From Abyssalbus ytuae (GTDB lineage Bacteria > Bacteroidota > Bacteroidia > Flavobacteriales > Flavobacteriaceae), in contig NZ_CP094358.1 of NCBI RefSeq assembly GCF_022807975.1, positions 1,736,001-1,800,000 of the forward strand: a stretch of DNA of 64,000 nt, in the 5' to 3' direction. Shown here one piece after another: positions 50,173-59,683 of this stretch. The translations under genes were made by a program, and so were the position numbers. Below the pieces are notes generated by a model. The model saw only the letters and a program-made list of their open reading frames with translations, searched no databases and was not told the DNA's origin. Within the stretch, counting starts at the first letter, position 1. Each line of letters opens with the position of its first letter.

Positions 50173-50212
50173 TAGATTTGTAATAACTGGTATGTAGATT
50201 TGTAATAACTGG
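50173..50212 (+). promoter_or_regulatory. Tandemly duplicated promoter-like element
   Basis: TAGATTTGTAATAACTGG occurs at 50173-50190 and again, perfectly, at 50195-50212 (22-bp period). Each begins with TAGATTTG, an exact match to TAnnTTTG. It lies between divergent genes, 21 bases before the nuclease ATG. The 22-bp spacing could also mark two binding sites on one helix face. Confidence 0.6.
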
Positions 50213-50232
50213 ACGGACAATTTTAAATTTTA

Positions 50233-51279
50233 ATGAAAAATATATTATTAATTCAGACCCTGCCTTTCCTTTTACCACTCGCCCTGATAAGCCAAAAAAC
50301 CAAAACTTATCAGGTAAGGACCATAGCATTTTATAATGTAGAAAACCTCTTTGATACAATAAATGATCCTAACACTTACGATGATGACAGAACTCCCCTG
50401 GGAAAAGATAAATGGACAAAAAAGCATTATGAAGAAAAAATACGTAAAATAGCCAGGGTCCTTTCTGAAATAGGATACGACAAAGCTCACACTTCACCTG
50501 ATGTAATAGGGATTGCTGAAATAGAAAACAGGGAGGTGTTAACCGACTTAATTAACGATCCGTATTTAATTGATAAGAACTATGGAATCATTCATTTTGA
50601 CTCACCAGACTTACGCGGGGTAGATGTAGCTTTTTTATACAAGAAAGATATTTTTGTTCCAATGAGTTTTAAAAATTATGAATTAGTGCTGTACGATGAA
50701 GATGGCTACAGAGATTTTACAAGAGACCAACTTTTAATAAGTGGTTTTTTTGACAATGAAGAAATGCATTTTATTGTGAATCACTGGCCGTCAAGAAGAG
50801 GTGGCGAAGAGAAAAGCAGGCCAAAAAGGGAAGCTGCTGCCAGACTAAACAAAAAAATTACGGACAGCCTGATAAAAATAAATCCTAAAGCCAAAATAAT
50901 AAGCATGGGAGACTTAAATGATGATCCTGTTGACAGTAGTCTGAAAAAAATCCTCAAAACAGAATCTAATATTGACAGTGTTACTGCCGGAAGTATTTAT
51001 AATCCTATGGAAAAAATGACCAGAAAAGGTTTAGGATCGCTCGCATATCATGACAACTGGAATCTTTTTGACCAGATATTCTTTACAGGTGAATTATTGA
51101 ACGAGGAAAAATCATCTTACAAATTCTGGAAAGCAGGTATCTTTAATAAAGATTATCTTATCCTGCATAAGGGTAAATATAAAGGTTACCCCTACCGTAC
51201 TTATGCAGGCGGGCAATATGCCGGTGGCTATAGCGACCATTTTCCTGTTTATATATACCTTATTAAGGAAGTGGAATAA
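50233..51279 (+). CDS. Endonuclease/exonuclease/phosphatase family protein
   Basis: This 348-residue secreted EEP-fold hydrolase has a signal peptide (about 1-18). Catalytic landmarks are AFYNVENLFDTI, IGIAEIENREVL with the metal Glu, VNHWPSRRGGE, SMGDLNDDPVD and the final GGYSDHFPVYI with the catalytic Asp-His. Close homologues occur as extracellular nucleases or phosphodiesterases. It is divergent from the TonB receptor and lamin-tail operon and probably works with them on extracellular nucleic acid. Confidence 0.9.
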   Translation: MKNILLIQTLPFLLPLALISQKTKTYQVRTIAFYNVENLFDTINDPNTYDDDRTPLGKDKWTKKHYEEKIRKIARVLSEIGYDKAHTSPDVIGIAEIENREVLTDLINDPYLIDKNYGIIHFDSPDLRGVDVAFLYKKDIFVPMSFKNYELVLYDEDGYRDFTRDQLLISGFFDNEEMHFIVNHWPSRRGGEEKSRPKREAAARLNKKITDSLIKINPKAKIISMGDLNDDPVDSSLKKILKTESNIDSVTAGSIYNPMEKMTRKGLGSLAYHDNWNLFDQIFFTGELLNEEKSSYKFWKAGIFNKDYLILHKGKYKGYPYRTYAGGQYAGGYSDHFPVYIYLIKEVE

Positions 51280-51323
51280 ACTTTCCTGGTTTTATTATCC
51301 CTTTTTTGTTAGAAAAGGTGGTT

Positions 51324-51761
51324 TTAATCAAACCATATGCTCCAAGGTATCCTGCTTAAAATAAGTACCAGTCCTATTGTGTAAAATAATGCAATTTTTC
51401 CAAACTTACCTTTTGAAGTCTGTTGTTTTTTATGTTTTGACCATCCAATAGTGATCAAGGTAACTGCAATAATATTTATTAACGGATGTTCGAGGGCCAA
51501 TAACCGTTCGAAGGAGCTTAGTTCCCCTATACCCGATGATTGAATTTTAGCTAAAGCGTTAGGTGATACCAAATAAAGAATAAGGCCCAGCAATAGCTGG
51601 ATATGAGAAAAAATTAAAGCAAACAAACTAATTCTTAAATCTTTACTTAGCTTAAATTCTTTATTTCCAAAATATCCGGCCAGGGCATTTAATGAGGCAA
51701 ATGCTAAAATTAAAAGAGTGAAATAAGCCCAGTAAGAATGTAATAATTGAATTATAGTCAT
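51324..51761 (-). CDS. Four-helix membrane protein (flavobacterial cytochrome b-like label)
   Basis: This 145-residue protein has four predicted membrane helices (about 8-28, 46-66, 92-110 and 122-140). Motifs LRISLFALIFSHIQLLLGLI, ALEHPLINIIAVTLITIGWS and VLILSRIPWS contain two buried histidines. Similar flavobacterial proteins are often labelled cytochrome b or, wrongly, a ribosomal protein; heme binding is not shown. It converges with the nuclease gene. Confidence 0.8.
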   Translation of the reverse strand: MTIIQLLHSYWAYFTLLILAFASLNALAGYFGNKEFKLSKDLRISLFALIFSHIQLLLGLILYLVSPNALAKIQSSGIGELSSFERLLALEHPLINIIAVTLITIGWSKHKKQQTSKGKFGKIALFYTIGLVLILSRIPWSIWFD

Positions 51762-51800
51762 TTTAATTTTTTTTTTGATTGTCCAAAAATAGGAAATAAA

Positions 51801-51836
51801 ATCATAAAAAAACCCCGTGTAACACGGGGTTTTATA
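51801..51836 (-). terminator. Terminator of the TonB-receptor gene
   Basis: ACCCCGTG pairs with CACGGGGT around TAA, giving an 8-bp GC-rich stem, with T7 after it on the minus strand. It begins 17 bases after the receptor stop codon. Confidence 0.92.
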
Positions 51837-51852
51837 TTTTTTCTAATTTGAA

Positions 51853-54471
51853 TTAGAAATTATAACGTAAACTAAAGTTCCAGGTTCTTCCCCAACCAAA
51901 ATATACTTGGTTGTTAACATTAACTCCTTCATAAGTTTCATCTCCGGCTTCAGCAAGTATAGCTGTAGAGGATTCTAAAAGATAAATTTCATTTAAGGCA
52001 TTATTTACATTAAACCTAAAATCAATTGATTTATCCTTATTTTCACCTACAAGCATTTTATATGACATACCAACATCTAAAACTCCATATGACGGCAATT
52101 CAAGATTTTCTTTGGTAGTAACATCCGCATATAAATTAGAATAGTGACGATAATCTGCATCGAATGACAATCTTTCAAGAGGTCTAACTACTGCTCCTAA
52201 ACCAAAAGTTGTTTGAGCTGCATCGCCAACTTTTCCCCCATCAACATCAGTTCTTTCTTCATCTATAACCTGAAGATCATCATTTCTGGTAGTTCTAATT
52301 ATATCTCCTTGGTACTCCCAGTTACCAAACGACGCAAATCCTTTGATATCAAGAATATCTACAGGCCTAACTTTGAAATCAACTTCAACTCCAGTGTGCA
52401 ATTGTTTTACTGCCTGATTAGTAAAAAATGTTTGAAGCCCGGTATCTTCGTCAATATTTGATTCTGTTGTAACTCTATCTTCCCAAGATGTTCTATATAG
52501 ATTCAAGTTAGCACTAAATATTGAACTCCTAAAGCCATAGCCAGCTTCTAAACCTAGAATTTTTTCATTCTCTGTCAGTGGATTCACAGTATTTGTGAAA
52601 TTTAAATAAATATTATCATGGTAAGGTTGCCTTGAGTAATAACCTGCATTCGCATAAATGGAATGTTGGTCACCAATTTTATAAGATGCTCCCCCTTTAA
52701 CATTAAATCCAAAATTATCAATTTTTTCAGAGTCTTGATCAGCCCCTAAATATTGATATCTATCTGTTCTCTTATGCCATTGATTTGAAACAGATCCTTG
52801 GAAAAATGCTGACAACATATCTTTAGCATATTCAAGCTGGGTAAATAATCCTCCATAAGATATATTTTCACTGTAATCCCAAGCAATTCTATCTTCTTCT
52901 CCCACAGTGTTAAAAGTAGCCCACCATGCTTTTGCCTTACCTCTTTCATCAGCTATAACTGGAATTGATTCTCCTGTTTCAGCTCCAGAGGCGTCAAGAA
53001 TATCTCTATTTTCAGTCCAAGCATCCAAACCTAGGAAATCATTAACCTGTCTATAATGAGTACCCTTATAAGTTCTTAAATCAACCCCTATATTCCAATC
53101 TAAATTCTCATTGATTTTTTTATTAAAATTTGAAACTATACCATACCAACTATGGTTGTTAACTGAGTTTCTCAAAATTGAAGCCGTTCCGAAAGTACCA
53201 ACTCCATCTGCTATAGCTGAGTTCTGAGCTACTGCCGCATCAAAATCCTTTTGTCCATTAGGTCCTAAAGGAATAAAATTACCTCTTGATCCAATAGAAC
53301 CACCTCTACCCCAGGAAGCATATATAACTGTAGATAATTGTTCTGTTTCACTTATATTAAAGTCCCAGTTAAGGTTTGCAACAGGTTTGTGATAATAATT
53401 ACCTATTTCAGTCTTATATTTACCATTTAAATACCCCCAATTATCATTATACCTTCTTCCATTTTCTAAATAGGTAGATATTCTTTCTCTGTATGCCTGA
53501 TCATGTTCCTGAGGAGCACCTGTTATCAAGAAATTAAAATTATGTTTCTCATTAGGCCTATAACCTACTGAAAAGAAATAAATTTGGCCTTCACCGTAAG
53601 TTCCATCCATGTAACCATCTCCTTGCCAATGAGTTAACAAAGCACTAAAACCCCAACCTTTTTCTGATATTCCAGTATTATAGGCCATCGTAGTCTTTAA
53701 ATAATTATCATTAGCAAGAGCTACCTGACCAAAACCCCCTTCTCTCATTTCAGTAGCTTTTGTAACAAAGTTTACAGTACCTCCAACTGAGGAAATAGCC
53801 AACTTTGAAGACCCCAGACCTCTTTGAACTTGTATGCCGTTAGCAATATCGGACATACCTGACCAGTTAGACCAATACATTAAGCCATCTTCCATACCAT
53901 TAATGGGTTGTCCATTTAATAAAAATGCCGTATTATCTTGTCCAAAACCACGCACAGTAATCCTTGAATCACCAAAACCTCCGGTTTGTCCTGACACATA
54001 TACAGACGGTGTATTAGCAAGTGTCATAGTAATATCCTGAGTACCTACTTTTTGTTGTATTTCCTGAGCAGGAATGGATGAAACAGCAATTGGAGTTTGT
54101 CTGTCTCGTGCCAAGTCAATAATACCAGTCCCAACTACTACAACACCCTCCAGTTCCTGGGCGTCGGAATCCAGAATAATATTACCTAAATTTACGCTAC
54201 CACCACTTAGAGTAAATGGAACTTCTTTTCTAAGAAACCCAATGTAGCTAACTACCAAAGTACCTGAATTTCCAGATACGTTTACTGTAAAATTACCATC
54301 AAAATCGGTTGATGTTCCATTAGTTGTACCCTTAACCAGAACGTTAGCTCCCGGCAATGGTTCGCCTAGATCTGCGTCAACCACTTTACCGGTAACAGTA
54401 CCTTGTGAAAACGCAGTAAATGCAACTAAAGAAAAAGCCGCACTTAGTAAAAATTTGTAAAAACCTTTCAT
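51853..54471 (-). CDS. TonB-dependent receptor
   Basis: This 872-residue receptor has a signal peptide (about 1-22, ending TAFSQ), a CarboxypepD_reg-like domain (about 24-105; GTVTGKVVDADLGEPLPGAN), a TonB-box-like ELEGVVVVG, a plug (about 125-235) with DSRITVRGFGQDN and GTVNFVTKA, and a barrel ending WNFSLRYNF. It lacks an adjacent SusD gene, so it is a stand-alone receptor. A CACTTTTG (54500-54507) seven-of-eight match to the -7 box lies just upstream. Its cargo is unknown. Confidence 0.92.
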   Translation of the reverse strand: MKGFYKFLLSAAFSLVAFTAFSQGTVTGKVVDADLGEPLPGANVLVKGTTNGTSTDFDGNFTVNVSGNSGTLVVSYIGFLRKEVPFTLSGGSVNLGNIILDSDAQELEGVVVVGTGIIDLARDRQTPIAVSSIPAQEIQQKVGTQDITMTLANTPSVYVSGQTGGFGDSRITVRGFGQDNTAFLLNGQPINGMEDGLMYWSNWSGMSDIANGIQVQRGLGSSKLAISSVGGTVNFVTKATEMREGGFGQVALANDNYLKTTMAYNTGISEKGWGFSALLTHWQGDGYMDGTYGEGQIYFFSVGYRPNEKHNFNFLITGAPQEHDQAYRERISTYLENGRRYNDNWGYLNGKYKTEIGNYYHKPVANLNWDFNISETEQLSTVIYASWGRGGSIGSRGNFIPLGPNGQKDFDAAVAQNSAIADGVGTFGTASILRNSVNNHSWYGIVSNFNKKINENLDWNIGVDLRTYKGTHYRQVNDFLGLDAWTENRDILDASGAETGESIPVIADERGKAKAWWATFNTVGEEDRIAWDYSENISYGGLFTQLEYAKDMLSAFFQGSVSNQWHKRTDRYQYLGADQDSEKIDNFGFNVKGGASYKIGDQHSIYANAGYYSRQPYHDNIYLNFTNTVNPLTENEKILGLEAGYGFRSSIFSANLNLYRTSWEDRVTTESNIDEDTGLQTFFTNQAVKQLHTGVEVDFKVRPVDILDIKGFASFGNWEYQGDIIRTTRNDDLQVIDEERTDVDGGKVGDAAQTTFGLGAVVRPLERLSFDADYRHYSNLYADVTTKENLELPSYGVLDVGMSYKMLVGENKDKSIDFRFNVNNALNEIYLLESSTAILAEAGDETYEGVNVNNQVYFGWGRTWNFSLRYNF

Positions 54472-54631
54472 TTCTTTTTATTGAATTAATTTAGCAGTGC
54501 AAAAGTGGTATTTATGGAAGATTTGAATATTAAGTTAATGTTAAATTAGTTAACATTATCATAAAATTAGTTATAAAAATACAGGCTCAACTTTTTTCGT
54601 TGTTCTTTTATAAACCACTTTATTAACAATC

Positions 54632-56275
54632 CTACTTACTTTCTTTAAAATAGTGTAAGAGACTACTTGTAGAACTATCATGCTCCCTAATTTTATCTCC
54701 CTCTATATCTTTTAAAATAGTATTGGCTAATTGTTTACCTAACTCCACCCCCCATTGGTCGTAACTAAAAATATTCCATATAACCCCCTGTACAAAAATT
54801 TTATGTTCGTATAAAGCTATCAGGGCGCCCAATGCTTGCGGGGTTAATTTATCTATTAATATGGTATTAGTAGGTTTGTTACCTTCAAAAATTTTAAATG
54901 GCACCAGTTTGCTTATTTCTTCTTCGCTCAGATCCTTGTTTTTTAATTCTGATAATACTTCCTGTTCTGTCTTACCATTTAACAGGGCTTCCGTTTGTGC
55001 AAAAAAGTTGGACATTAACTTATTGTGGTGACTATTGTCTCCATGCAATGAATGTACGAAACCTATAAAATCCGTAGGTATAAGTTTTGTTCCCTGGTGT
55101 ATCAATTGAAAAAATGCATGCTGAGAGTTAGTACCTGGTTCTCCCCATATGATAGTACCGGTCTGGTAATTTACATTATTACCTCCTCTATCTACACTTT
55201 TCCCGTTACTTTCCATAATTCCCTGCTGTAAATAAGCGGAAAACCTACTTAAGTATTGGGTGTAGGGAATAATAGCCTCGCTTTCGGCCTTATAGAAGTT
55301 GTTGTACCAAATACTTAAAAGAGCTAAGACAACCGGAATATTCTCTTCAAAGGCAGTTTCCCTGAAATGTACATCCATTTGATTGGCACCGCTTAATAAC
55401 TGTTCAAAGTTATTGTATCCTACTGCTAATGCGATTGATAATCCTACAGCACTCCATAAAGAAAATCTTCCGCCTACCCAATCGTTCATAGGAAAAACAT
55501 TATCAGAGGCTATTCCAAACTCATCTATTTTAGCAAGATTGGTGGATACCGCTAAAAAATGCTTAGCAATATCTTTGTGCGAAGCGCTTTTTAAGAACCA
55601 TTCTTTTATAGTAGTGGCATTACTTATTGTTTCTTGTGTGGTAAAAGTTTTTGAAACAATTACAAACAAAGTAGTTTCAGGATTTAACCCTTTTATTGTT
55701 TCATAAACATGGTCTCCGTCTACATTACTTACAAAATGAACGTCTAAATGGTTTTTATAAAACTTTAATGCTTCGGTTACCATTGCCGGTCCCAGATCAG
55801 AACCCCCTATTCCAATATTTACAACATCGGTAAAAGTTTTTCCTGTATATCCTTTTCTTTTTCCTGAAATAATTTCATCAGAAAAGGTTTTTATTTTTTC
55901 TTTCACTGCATAAACTCCTGGAATAACATTTTCTCCATCAACATATACTTCCGTGGTTTTTTTAGCCCTGAGTGCGGTGTGCAACACTGCCCTGCTTTCT
56001 GTCTCATTAATAATATCTCCTGAAAAATATTTTTCAATTGCATCGCTTAAGTTAAGTTCTTTAGCTAAATCAATAAGCAATTTAAAGGTTATATCATTAA
56101 TCCGGTTTTTAGAAAAATCTACATAAAAATCGTTCCATTTAATGCTGAATTTATTTGCTCTTTCTTTATCAGAAGCAAATAAATCTTTCATTTTTATGTT
56201 TTTGGTTTCTTCAAAATGCTTTTTTAAAGCTTTCCATACATGAATATCTGTGGGATTATTATTTAGAAGTGACAT
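54632..56275 (-). CDS. pgi: Glucose-6-phosphate isomerase
   Basis: This 547-residue PGI interconverts glucose-6-phosphate and fructose-6-phosphate. Signatures are [19 protein letters not shown], the sugar-phosphate site [39 protein letters not shown] and the final [13 protein letters not shown]-like stretch ([15 protein letters not shown]). Length is standard. Its ATG overlaps the stop of the M23 gene by 17 bases. It is the last gene of a four-gene leftward operon. Confidence 0.97.
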   Translation of the reverse strand: MSLLNNNPTDIHVWKALKKHFEETKNIKMKDLFASDKERANKFSIKWNDFYVDFSKNRINDITFKLLIDLAKELNLSDAIEKYFSGDIINETESRAVLHTALRAKKTTEVYVDGENVIPGVYAVKEKIKTFSDEIISGKRKGYTGKTFTDVVNIGIGGSDLGPAMVTEALKFYKNHLDVHFVSNVDGDHVYETIKGLNPETTLFVIVSKTFTTQETISNATTIKEWFLKSASHKDIAKHFLAVSTNLAKIDEFGIASDNVFPMNDWVGGRFSLWSAVGLSIALAVGYNNFEQLLSGANQMDVHFRETAFEENIPVVLALLSIWYNNFYKAESEAIIPYTQYLSRFSAYLQQGIMESNGKSVDRGGNNVNYQTGTIIWGEPGTNSQHAFFQLIHQGTKLIPTDFIGFVHSLHGDNSHHNKLMSNFFAQTEALLNGKTEQEVLSELKNKDLSEEEISKLVPFKIFEGNKPTNTILIDKLTPQALGALIALYEHKIFVQGVIWNIFSYDQWGVELGKQLANTILKDIEGDKIREHDSSTSSLLHYFKESK

Positions 56276-57581
56276 TTTCCTGATTTAGTTCGGTTATTAT
56301 TTCCAGTTGTTCGATTTCTTCTTTTGGTTCTTCAATACTCTTAAATGGTACTGAATCTAATTGTTCTTTTAAAGGTTTTATATACTCCAGGAATATTTCC
56401 TTAAGTTCCGGTTTGATAGGATCGGCAGAAGGCAAATCCTGCCTGTAAGGATCTACCTGAACACCATGTTTCCAAAACCTGTAGCATACATGGGGCCCGG
56501 TAGCCAGCCCTGTGCTTCCCACATAGCCTATAATATCACCTTGTTTTACAAATTCTCCTACTTTTACTGCTCTTTTGGACATGTGTAAGTATTGGGTTTC
56601 ATAGATGTTATTATGCCTGATTTTAACATATTTTCCATTGCCCGAAGTATATCCTGATTTTATTACTGTACCATTGGCGGTAGCCATAATAGGGGTTCCC
56701 CTGGGCGCAGCATAGTCAGTTCCTTTATGGGCTTTCCATCTTTTTTGAACGGGATGGAATCGCCTGCCGGAAAAACGGGAAGAAATACGGCTGAATTTTA
56801 ACGGGGCTCTTAAAAAGGCTCTTCGTAAAGTATTGGCTTCTTCATCATAATAATCATTAATTCCTTTTACAGAGTCCGTAACAAAGTTAAACGCATAAAA
56901 AGGTTTGCCACTGTGTTCAAAATAAGCCATTTTTATTTGATTCATTCCTGCATATATGGTATCATCAATATACCTTTCCTCATATATCACCTTGAACCTG
57001 TCTCCTTGCTGCAGCCTGAAAAAATCTATGGTCCAGGCATATATATCAGCAAGATCATTAGCTACCTGGTAATCCATTCCGTAATTAATTATAGCTTCTG
57101 ACAAGGTAGATGTAATTACTCCTGATGCTTCTTTTCGAACCAATTTAACCGGTTTCCTGCTTTTATAGGCTTTAATGGAATCGGCAAAATCAACCACGTA
57201 ATAATCTATTTTATTTGGCTGATAAATAAAACATTTGGGAGTTTTAAGGGAATCTTTAGTACATAAAAGGGTATAGGGCTTCCCTATCTGAAGTTTTCTT
57301 ATGTCAAAAGTATCTTTTGTTTTTTCGGCTATTTCAAAAACTTTAGGATACGTTATATTATTTCTCACTAATATTTCACCAAAACTATCGCCTGCCTTCA
57401 CCGTATCCCTTACAACCGCAAACTCATTAAGGTTATAACCAAATTCAATAAGTTCGGCAGGTTTTATATTTTCAATTACTTCCGGGATTTCTACTTGTCT
57501 TTCTTCTGATTTTCTGTGTTCGTTTTTACAACCGGCCAGAAGGGTTGCCATTGTAATTAGCAGTAAAACTTTCCTTGTCAT
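56259..57581 (-). CDS. M23-family peptidase lipoprotein
   Basis: This 440-residue lipoprotein has a signal ending LLAGC (Cys18), LysM/opacity-type middle domains (about 55-260) and an M23 LytM domain (about 265-395). Metal and catalytic residues are His285 and Asp289 in [13 protein letters not shown], His333 in YLHMS and His364 in GPHVCYRFW. The usual second His of the HxH motif is Cys366 here. It probably trims or regulates peptidoglycan cross-links. The gene lies between TDO and pgi and overlaps pgi. Confidence 0.92.
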   Translation of the reverse strand: MTRKVLLLITMATLLAGCKNEHRKSEERQVEIPEVIENIKPAELIEFGYNLNEFAVVRDTVKAGDSFGEILVRNNITYPKVFEIAEKTKDTFDIRKLQIGKPYTLLCTKDSLKTPKCFIYQPNKIDYYVVDFADSIKAYKSRKPVKLVRKEASGVITSTLSEAIINYGMDYQVANDLADIYAWTIDFFRLQQGDRFKVIYEERYIDDTIYAGMNQIKMAYFEHSGKPFYAFNFVTDSVKGINDYYDEEANTLRRAFLRAPLKFSRISSRFSGRRFHPVQKRWKAHKGTDYAAPRGTPIMATANGTVIKSGYTSGNGKYVKIRHNNIYETQYLHMSKRAVKVGEFVKQGDIIGYVGSTGLATGPHVCYRFWKHGVQVDPYRQDLPSADPIKPELKEIFLEYIKPLKEQLDSVPFKSIEEPKEEIEQLEIITELNQENVTSK

Positions 57582-57589
57582 GTTATAAT

Positions 57590-58552
57590 TTATTCTTTTT
57601 CCGGATTAAACATATGTTCTATCCATTGTTTTCCCCAGTTATTTTTCTCTTCGTGACTCCAAATTTCAGGAAAAAAGATGATTTTTTGAAAACTTGGAGG
57701 CAAATATTCTTTCCAATTAGTTCCTCCGGTTGCCTCAATAGCACTTTTATCTTTTTTTAAATGCCTGTAAGTAGCTCCCATGTGCATAAGATTCCAGTTT
57801 ACATTTGCATTAACATCAAGGCTCTTCATGGCGCTTATCAGCTTATGATTATTTCTCACATTATCCGGGAGTTGCAGGTATTTATTATAAATAGTAGTAT
57901 TTTTTACTTCTTTGGCAATACGCATAAAACGTGGGGTATAACGGTATTCAAATTGTTTCAGGGTTAATGTCTTTTCACCTGTTTCAGAGTCTGTAGCTCC
58001 CTTTTTCCAGTAAATTTCCTCATAGAGTGTTTCTATACTATCCTGCTCTGAAAGCTTTTCTCTTACCGAATTATGAACAAGGTTAATTAACGGGGTTGCA
58101 TAAATTTCTATCATCCTGAACTGTGCCGACTGAAAACCACTGGCAGGCAAAAGAGACATACGGTATTGGAGGAATTGCTCCCGTTCCATCCCGTTTATCA
58201 TAATATCAAATGATGATATTAAAACCCGGTAATAGTTATTTATACGATTAATTTTTTGAAGGAAAAAATCCAGGTTTTGAAGTTTATCATCAATTATTTG
58301 CTTTTGCTCATGTATAATTAACTTAAAATAAAGCTCTGTAATTTGATGGTACATGATGAAAATCTCTTCATCGGGGAAATGGGTTTTTGGAATTTGAAGG
58401 CTCAATAATGTATCGAGATGAATATAATCCCAGTATGTTAAATAACGCTGGTGCAAAAGGCCGTCCAGGTACGATCCTAAATCCTGACCGGAATTTTTAT
58501 ATTTTTCTTCTAATTTGGCTAACCGGGAAGCAATCTCTGGTTTAATGTTCAT
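57590..58552 (-). CDS. kynA: Tryptophan 2,3-dioxygenase
   Basis: This 320-residue heme enzyme opens the indole ring of tryptophan, giving N-formylkynurenine. Family signatures include LDTLLSLQIPKTHFPDEEIF, MYHQITELYFKLIIHEQKQI and the C-terminal WNLMHMGATYRHLKKDKSAI with the heme-ligand His, then GGTNWKEYLPP. Length is typical for the bacterial enzyme plus a short tail. It sits eight bases upstream of the M23 gene and three bases after the DUF3108 gene, so it is co-transcribed with envelope genes, an odd setting. Confidence 0.95.
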   Translation of the reverse strand: MNIKPEIASRLAKLEEKYKNSGQDLGSYLDGLLHQRYLTYWDYIHLDTLLSLQIPKTHFPDEEIFIMYHQITELYFKLIIHEQKQIIDDKLQNLDFFLQKINRINNYYRVLISSFDIMINGMEREQFLQYRMSLLPASGFQSAQFRMIEIYATPLINLVHNSVREKLSEQDSIETLYEEIYWKKGATDSETGEKTLTLKQFEYRYTPRFMRIAKEVKNTTIYNKYLQLPDNVRNNHKLISAMKSLDVNANVNWNLMHMGATYRHLKKDKSAIEATGGTNWKEYLPPSFQKIIFFPEIWSHEEKNNWGKQWIEHMFNPEKE

Positions 58553-58555
58553 TTT

Positions 58556-59350
58556 TTACTGATCAACTTCTATTTTAAACTGATGTTTCAGACCTTTGAA
58601 GGCTTCTAAATCTGCCTTAAGCGAACCAATAGCTAAATCTGCTTTTATTCTTATTGGCACTTTATTATCATCGTCCGAAACCCACAAAGTTAAACTTTCT
58701 TCTTCTTTAAAAACTCTTCCCGATTGTACATAAGGACGGAATTTTAAGCATCTTACTTTACCAAATTTTGTCCTTGTGGTTTCCCTTCCTAAAAATTTCA
58801 ATTTAAACTTAAAAGTTTCATCTTCTTCAAAAAGTAAATCCAGGGTTATTTCATCGCCTTTTTTTATACTCTTTACATCATAATTGTTTCGCAAATAATA
58901 GAAAGCCGAAAGTAAATCCTGAATATTGTCGGGAGTTTTTAAAACATGGGTTTTATTGTGCTTATGATCTTTAACAACAGCTTTATTGTTATCATGATCA
59001 AAGTCTATTTCAATATCTTTAGTGTAACCGCCTTCGTCAATCTTCCTGATAAATTTGTACGGTTTTATAGTTTTTTTATCAAAATAACTTTCGTAATTGT
59101 CTTCTACTTTAAAAAACCAACGTGCCATTCCGGTTGTTTCACCATAGCCCTTTACATGATAAACTTCGTTGCCATTAAGTGTAGTTTCTTTAAGATTTAA
59201 GGTCGCGTAACTGGCATTTAAAAAACCATAATGTATTCTAAACTTAAACCACTCGCCGGCTGCAAAAGAGTTTTTTTTCGCACCATTATTTTCGGCACTG
59301 TTAAAGGAGGTAAAAACCAGGAATAATATGGCCAGGTATATTTTCTTCAT
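58556..59350 (-). CDS. DUF3108 periplasmic protein
   Basis: This 264-residue exported protein has an N-terminal signal (KKIYLAILFLVFTSFNSA). The DUF3108 fold is indicated by GEWFKFRIHYGFLNASYATL, the Y-V-x-G-x-G pattern in VYHVKGYGETTGMARWFFKV, and YESYFDKKTIKPYKFIRKI. Function unknown; family members are often near outer-membrane biogenesis genes. It is the first gene of the DUF3108-TDO-M23-pgi operon, with a structured RNA and terminator upstream. Confidence 0.88.
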   Translation of the reverse strand: MKKIYLAILFLVFTSFNSAENNGAKKNSFAAGEWFKFRIHYGFLNASYATLNLKETTLNGNEVYHVKGYGETTGMARWFFKVEDNYESYFDKKTIKPYKFIRKIDEGGYTKDIEIDFDHDNNKAVVKDHKHNKTHVLKTPDNIQDLLSAFYYLRNNYDVKSIKKGDEITLDLLFEEDETFKFKLKFLGRETTRTKFGKVRCLKFRPYVQSGRVFKEEESLTLWVSDDDNKVPIRIKADLAIGSLKADLEAFKGLKHQFKIEVDQ

Positions 59351-59428
59351 TGCTTATAATAATTATTGTAAATGTAATAAAATCTCACAAGATGATTTAT
59401 TAAATAAATTTTAAACAATTATTATTCC

Positions 59429-59463
59429 AAAAAAAAAAGAAGCCCGAAGATACTTCGGGCTTC
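59429..59463 (-). terminator. Strong intrinsic terminator
   Basis: GAAGCCCGAAG (59439-59449) pairs perfectly with CTTCGGGCTTC (59453-59463) around a 3-base loop, and A10 on the plus strand gives a T10 tail on the minus strand. It ends the putative small RNA, 79 bases before the DUF3108 start. Confidence 0.93.
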
Positions 59464-59542
59464 CTTTCATTAACCAACCAAAACTTTAAATTATGAAAAC
59501 TTTACTTAAAGTTTAACAACCAGAGACACCACCCTCTGGTTG
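59430..59542 (-). ncRNA. Putative structured small RNA or leader RNA
   Basis: The expected start site (7 bases after the -7 box) falls at 59542, the first base of a 9-bp hairpin CAACCAGAG/CTCTGGTTG (59534-59542 with 59517-59525, 8-base loop). A second hairpin AAACTTT/AAAGTTT follows (59497-59514), then about 30 unpaired bases, then the terminator. About 113 nt in all. It has no good open frame. It may be a free small RNA, or the aborted leader of the DUF3108 operon. Confidence 0.6.
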
Positions 59543-59548
59543 CGAATG

Positions 59549-59556
59549 CAAATATA
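59549..59556 (-). promoter_or_regulatory. Promoter of the putative small RNA
   Basis: On the minus strand TATATTTG matches TAnnTTTG exactly and TTG lies 19 bases upstream, the textbook flavobacterial spacing. The context (TATATTTGCATTCGCAA) is nearly the same as at the tRNA-Asp promoter (TATATTTGCATCCGCAA). Confidence 0.8.
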
Positions 59557-59683
59557 CAATAACTCACATACTATGCAAGCATAACAAAAGATTTTAACAT
59601 TTTTATAAGTTTGACGCCAAATAAGAGTTTTCATTTATTATTTTAATAAATAAAACGTTAAAATAATAACAATTATTGAATAA

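Larger units (their letters stand above)
59351..59683. other. Spacer with small RNA or attenuator
   Basis: It contains a promoter, two hairpins and a strong terminator that together look like a discrete RNA (59429-59556), leftward. The rest (59351-59428 and 59557-59683) shows no gene. Confidence 0.7.

Noticed and set aside
47376-54471. SusC/SusD-type polysaccharide utilisation locus
   Set aside because: Both TonB receptors lack a neighbouring SusD-like lipoprotein and no glycoside hydrolase is near them.
59494-59517. Seven-codon rightward leader peptide (ATG AAA ACT TTA CTT AAA GTT TAA)
   Set aside because: It lies on the strand opposite to the promoter and terminator and has no downstream rightward gene; the sequence is better explained by the second hairpin of the leftward RNA.
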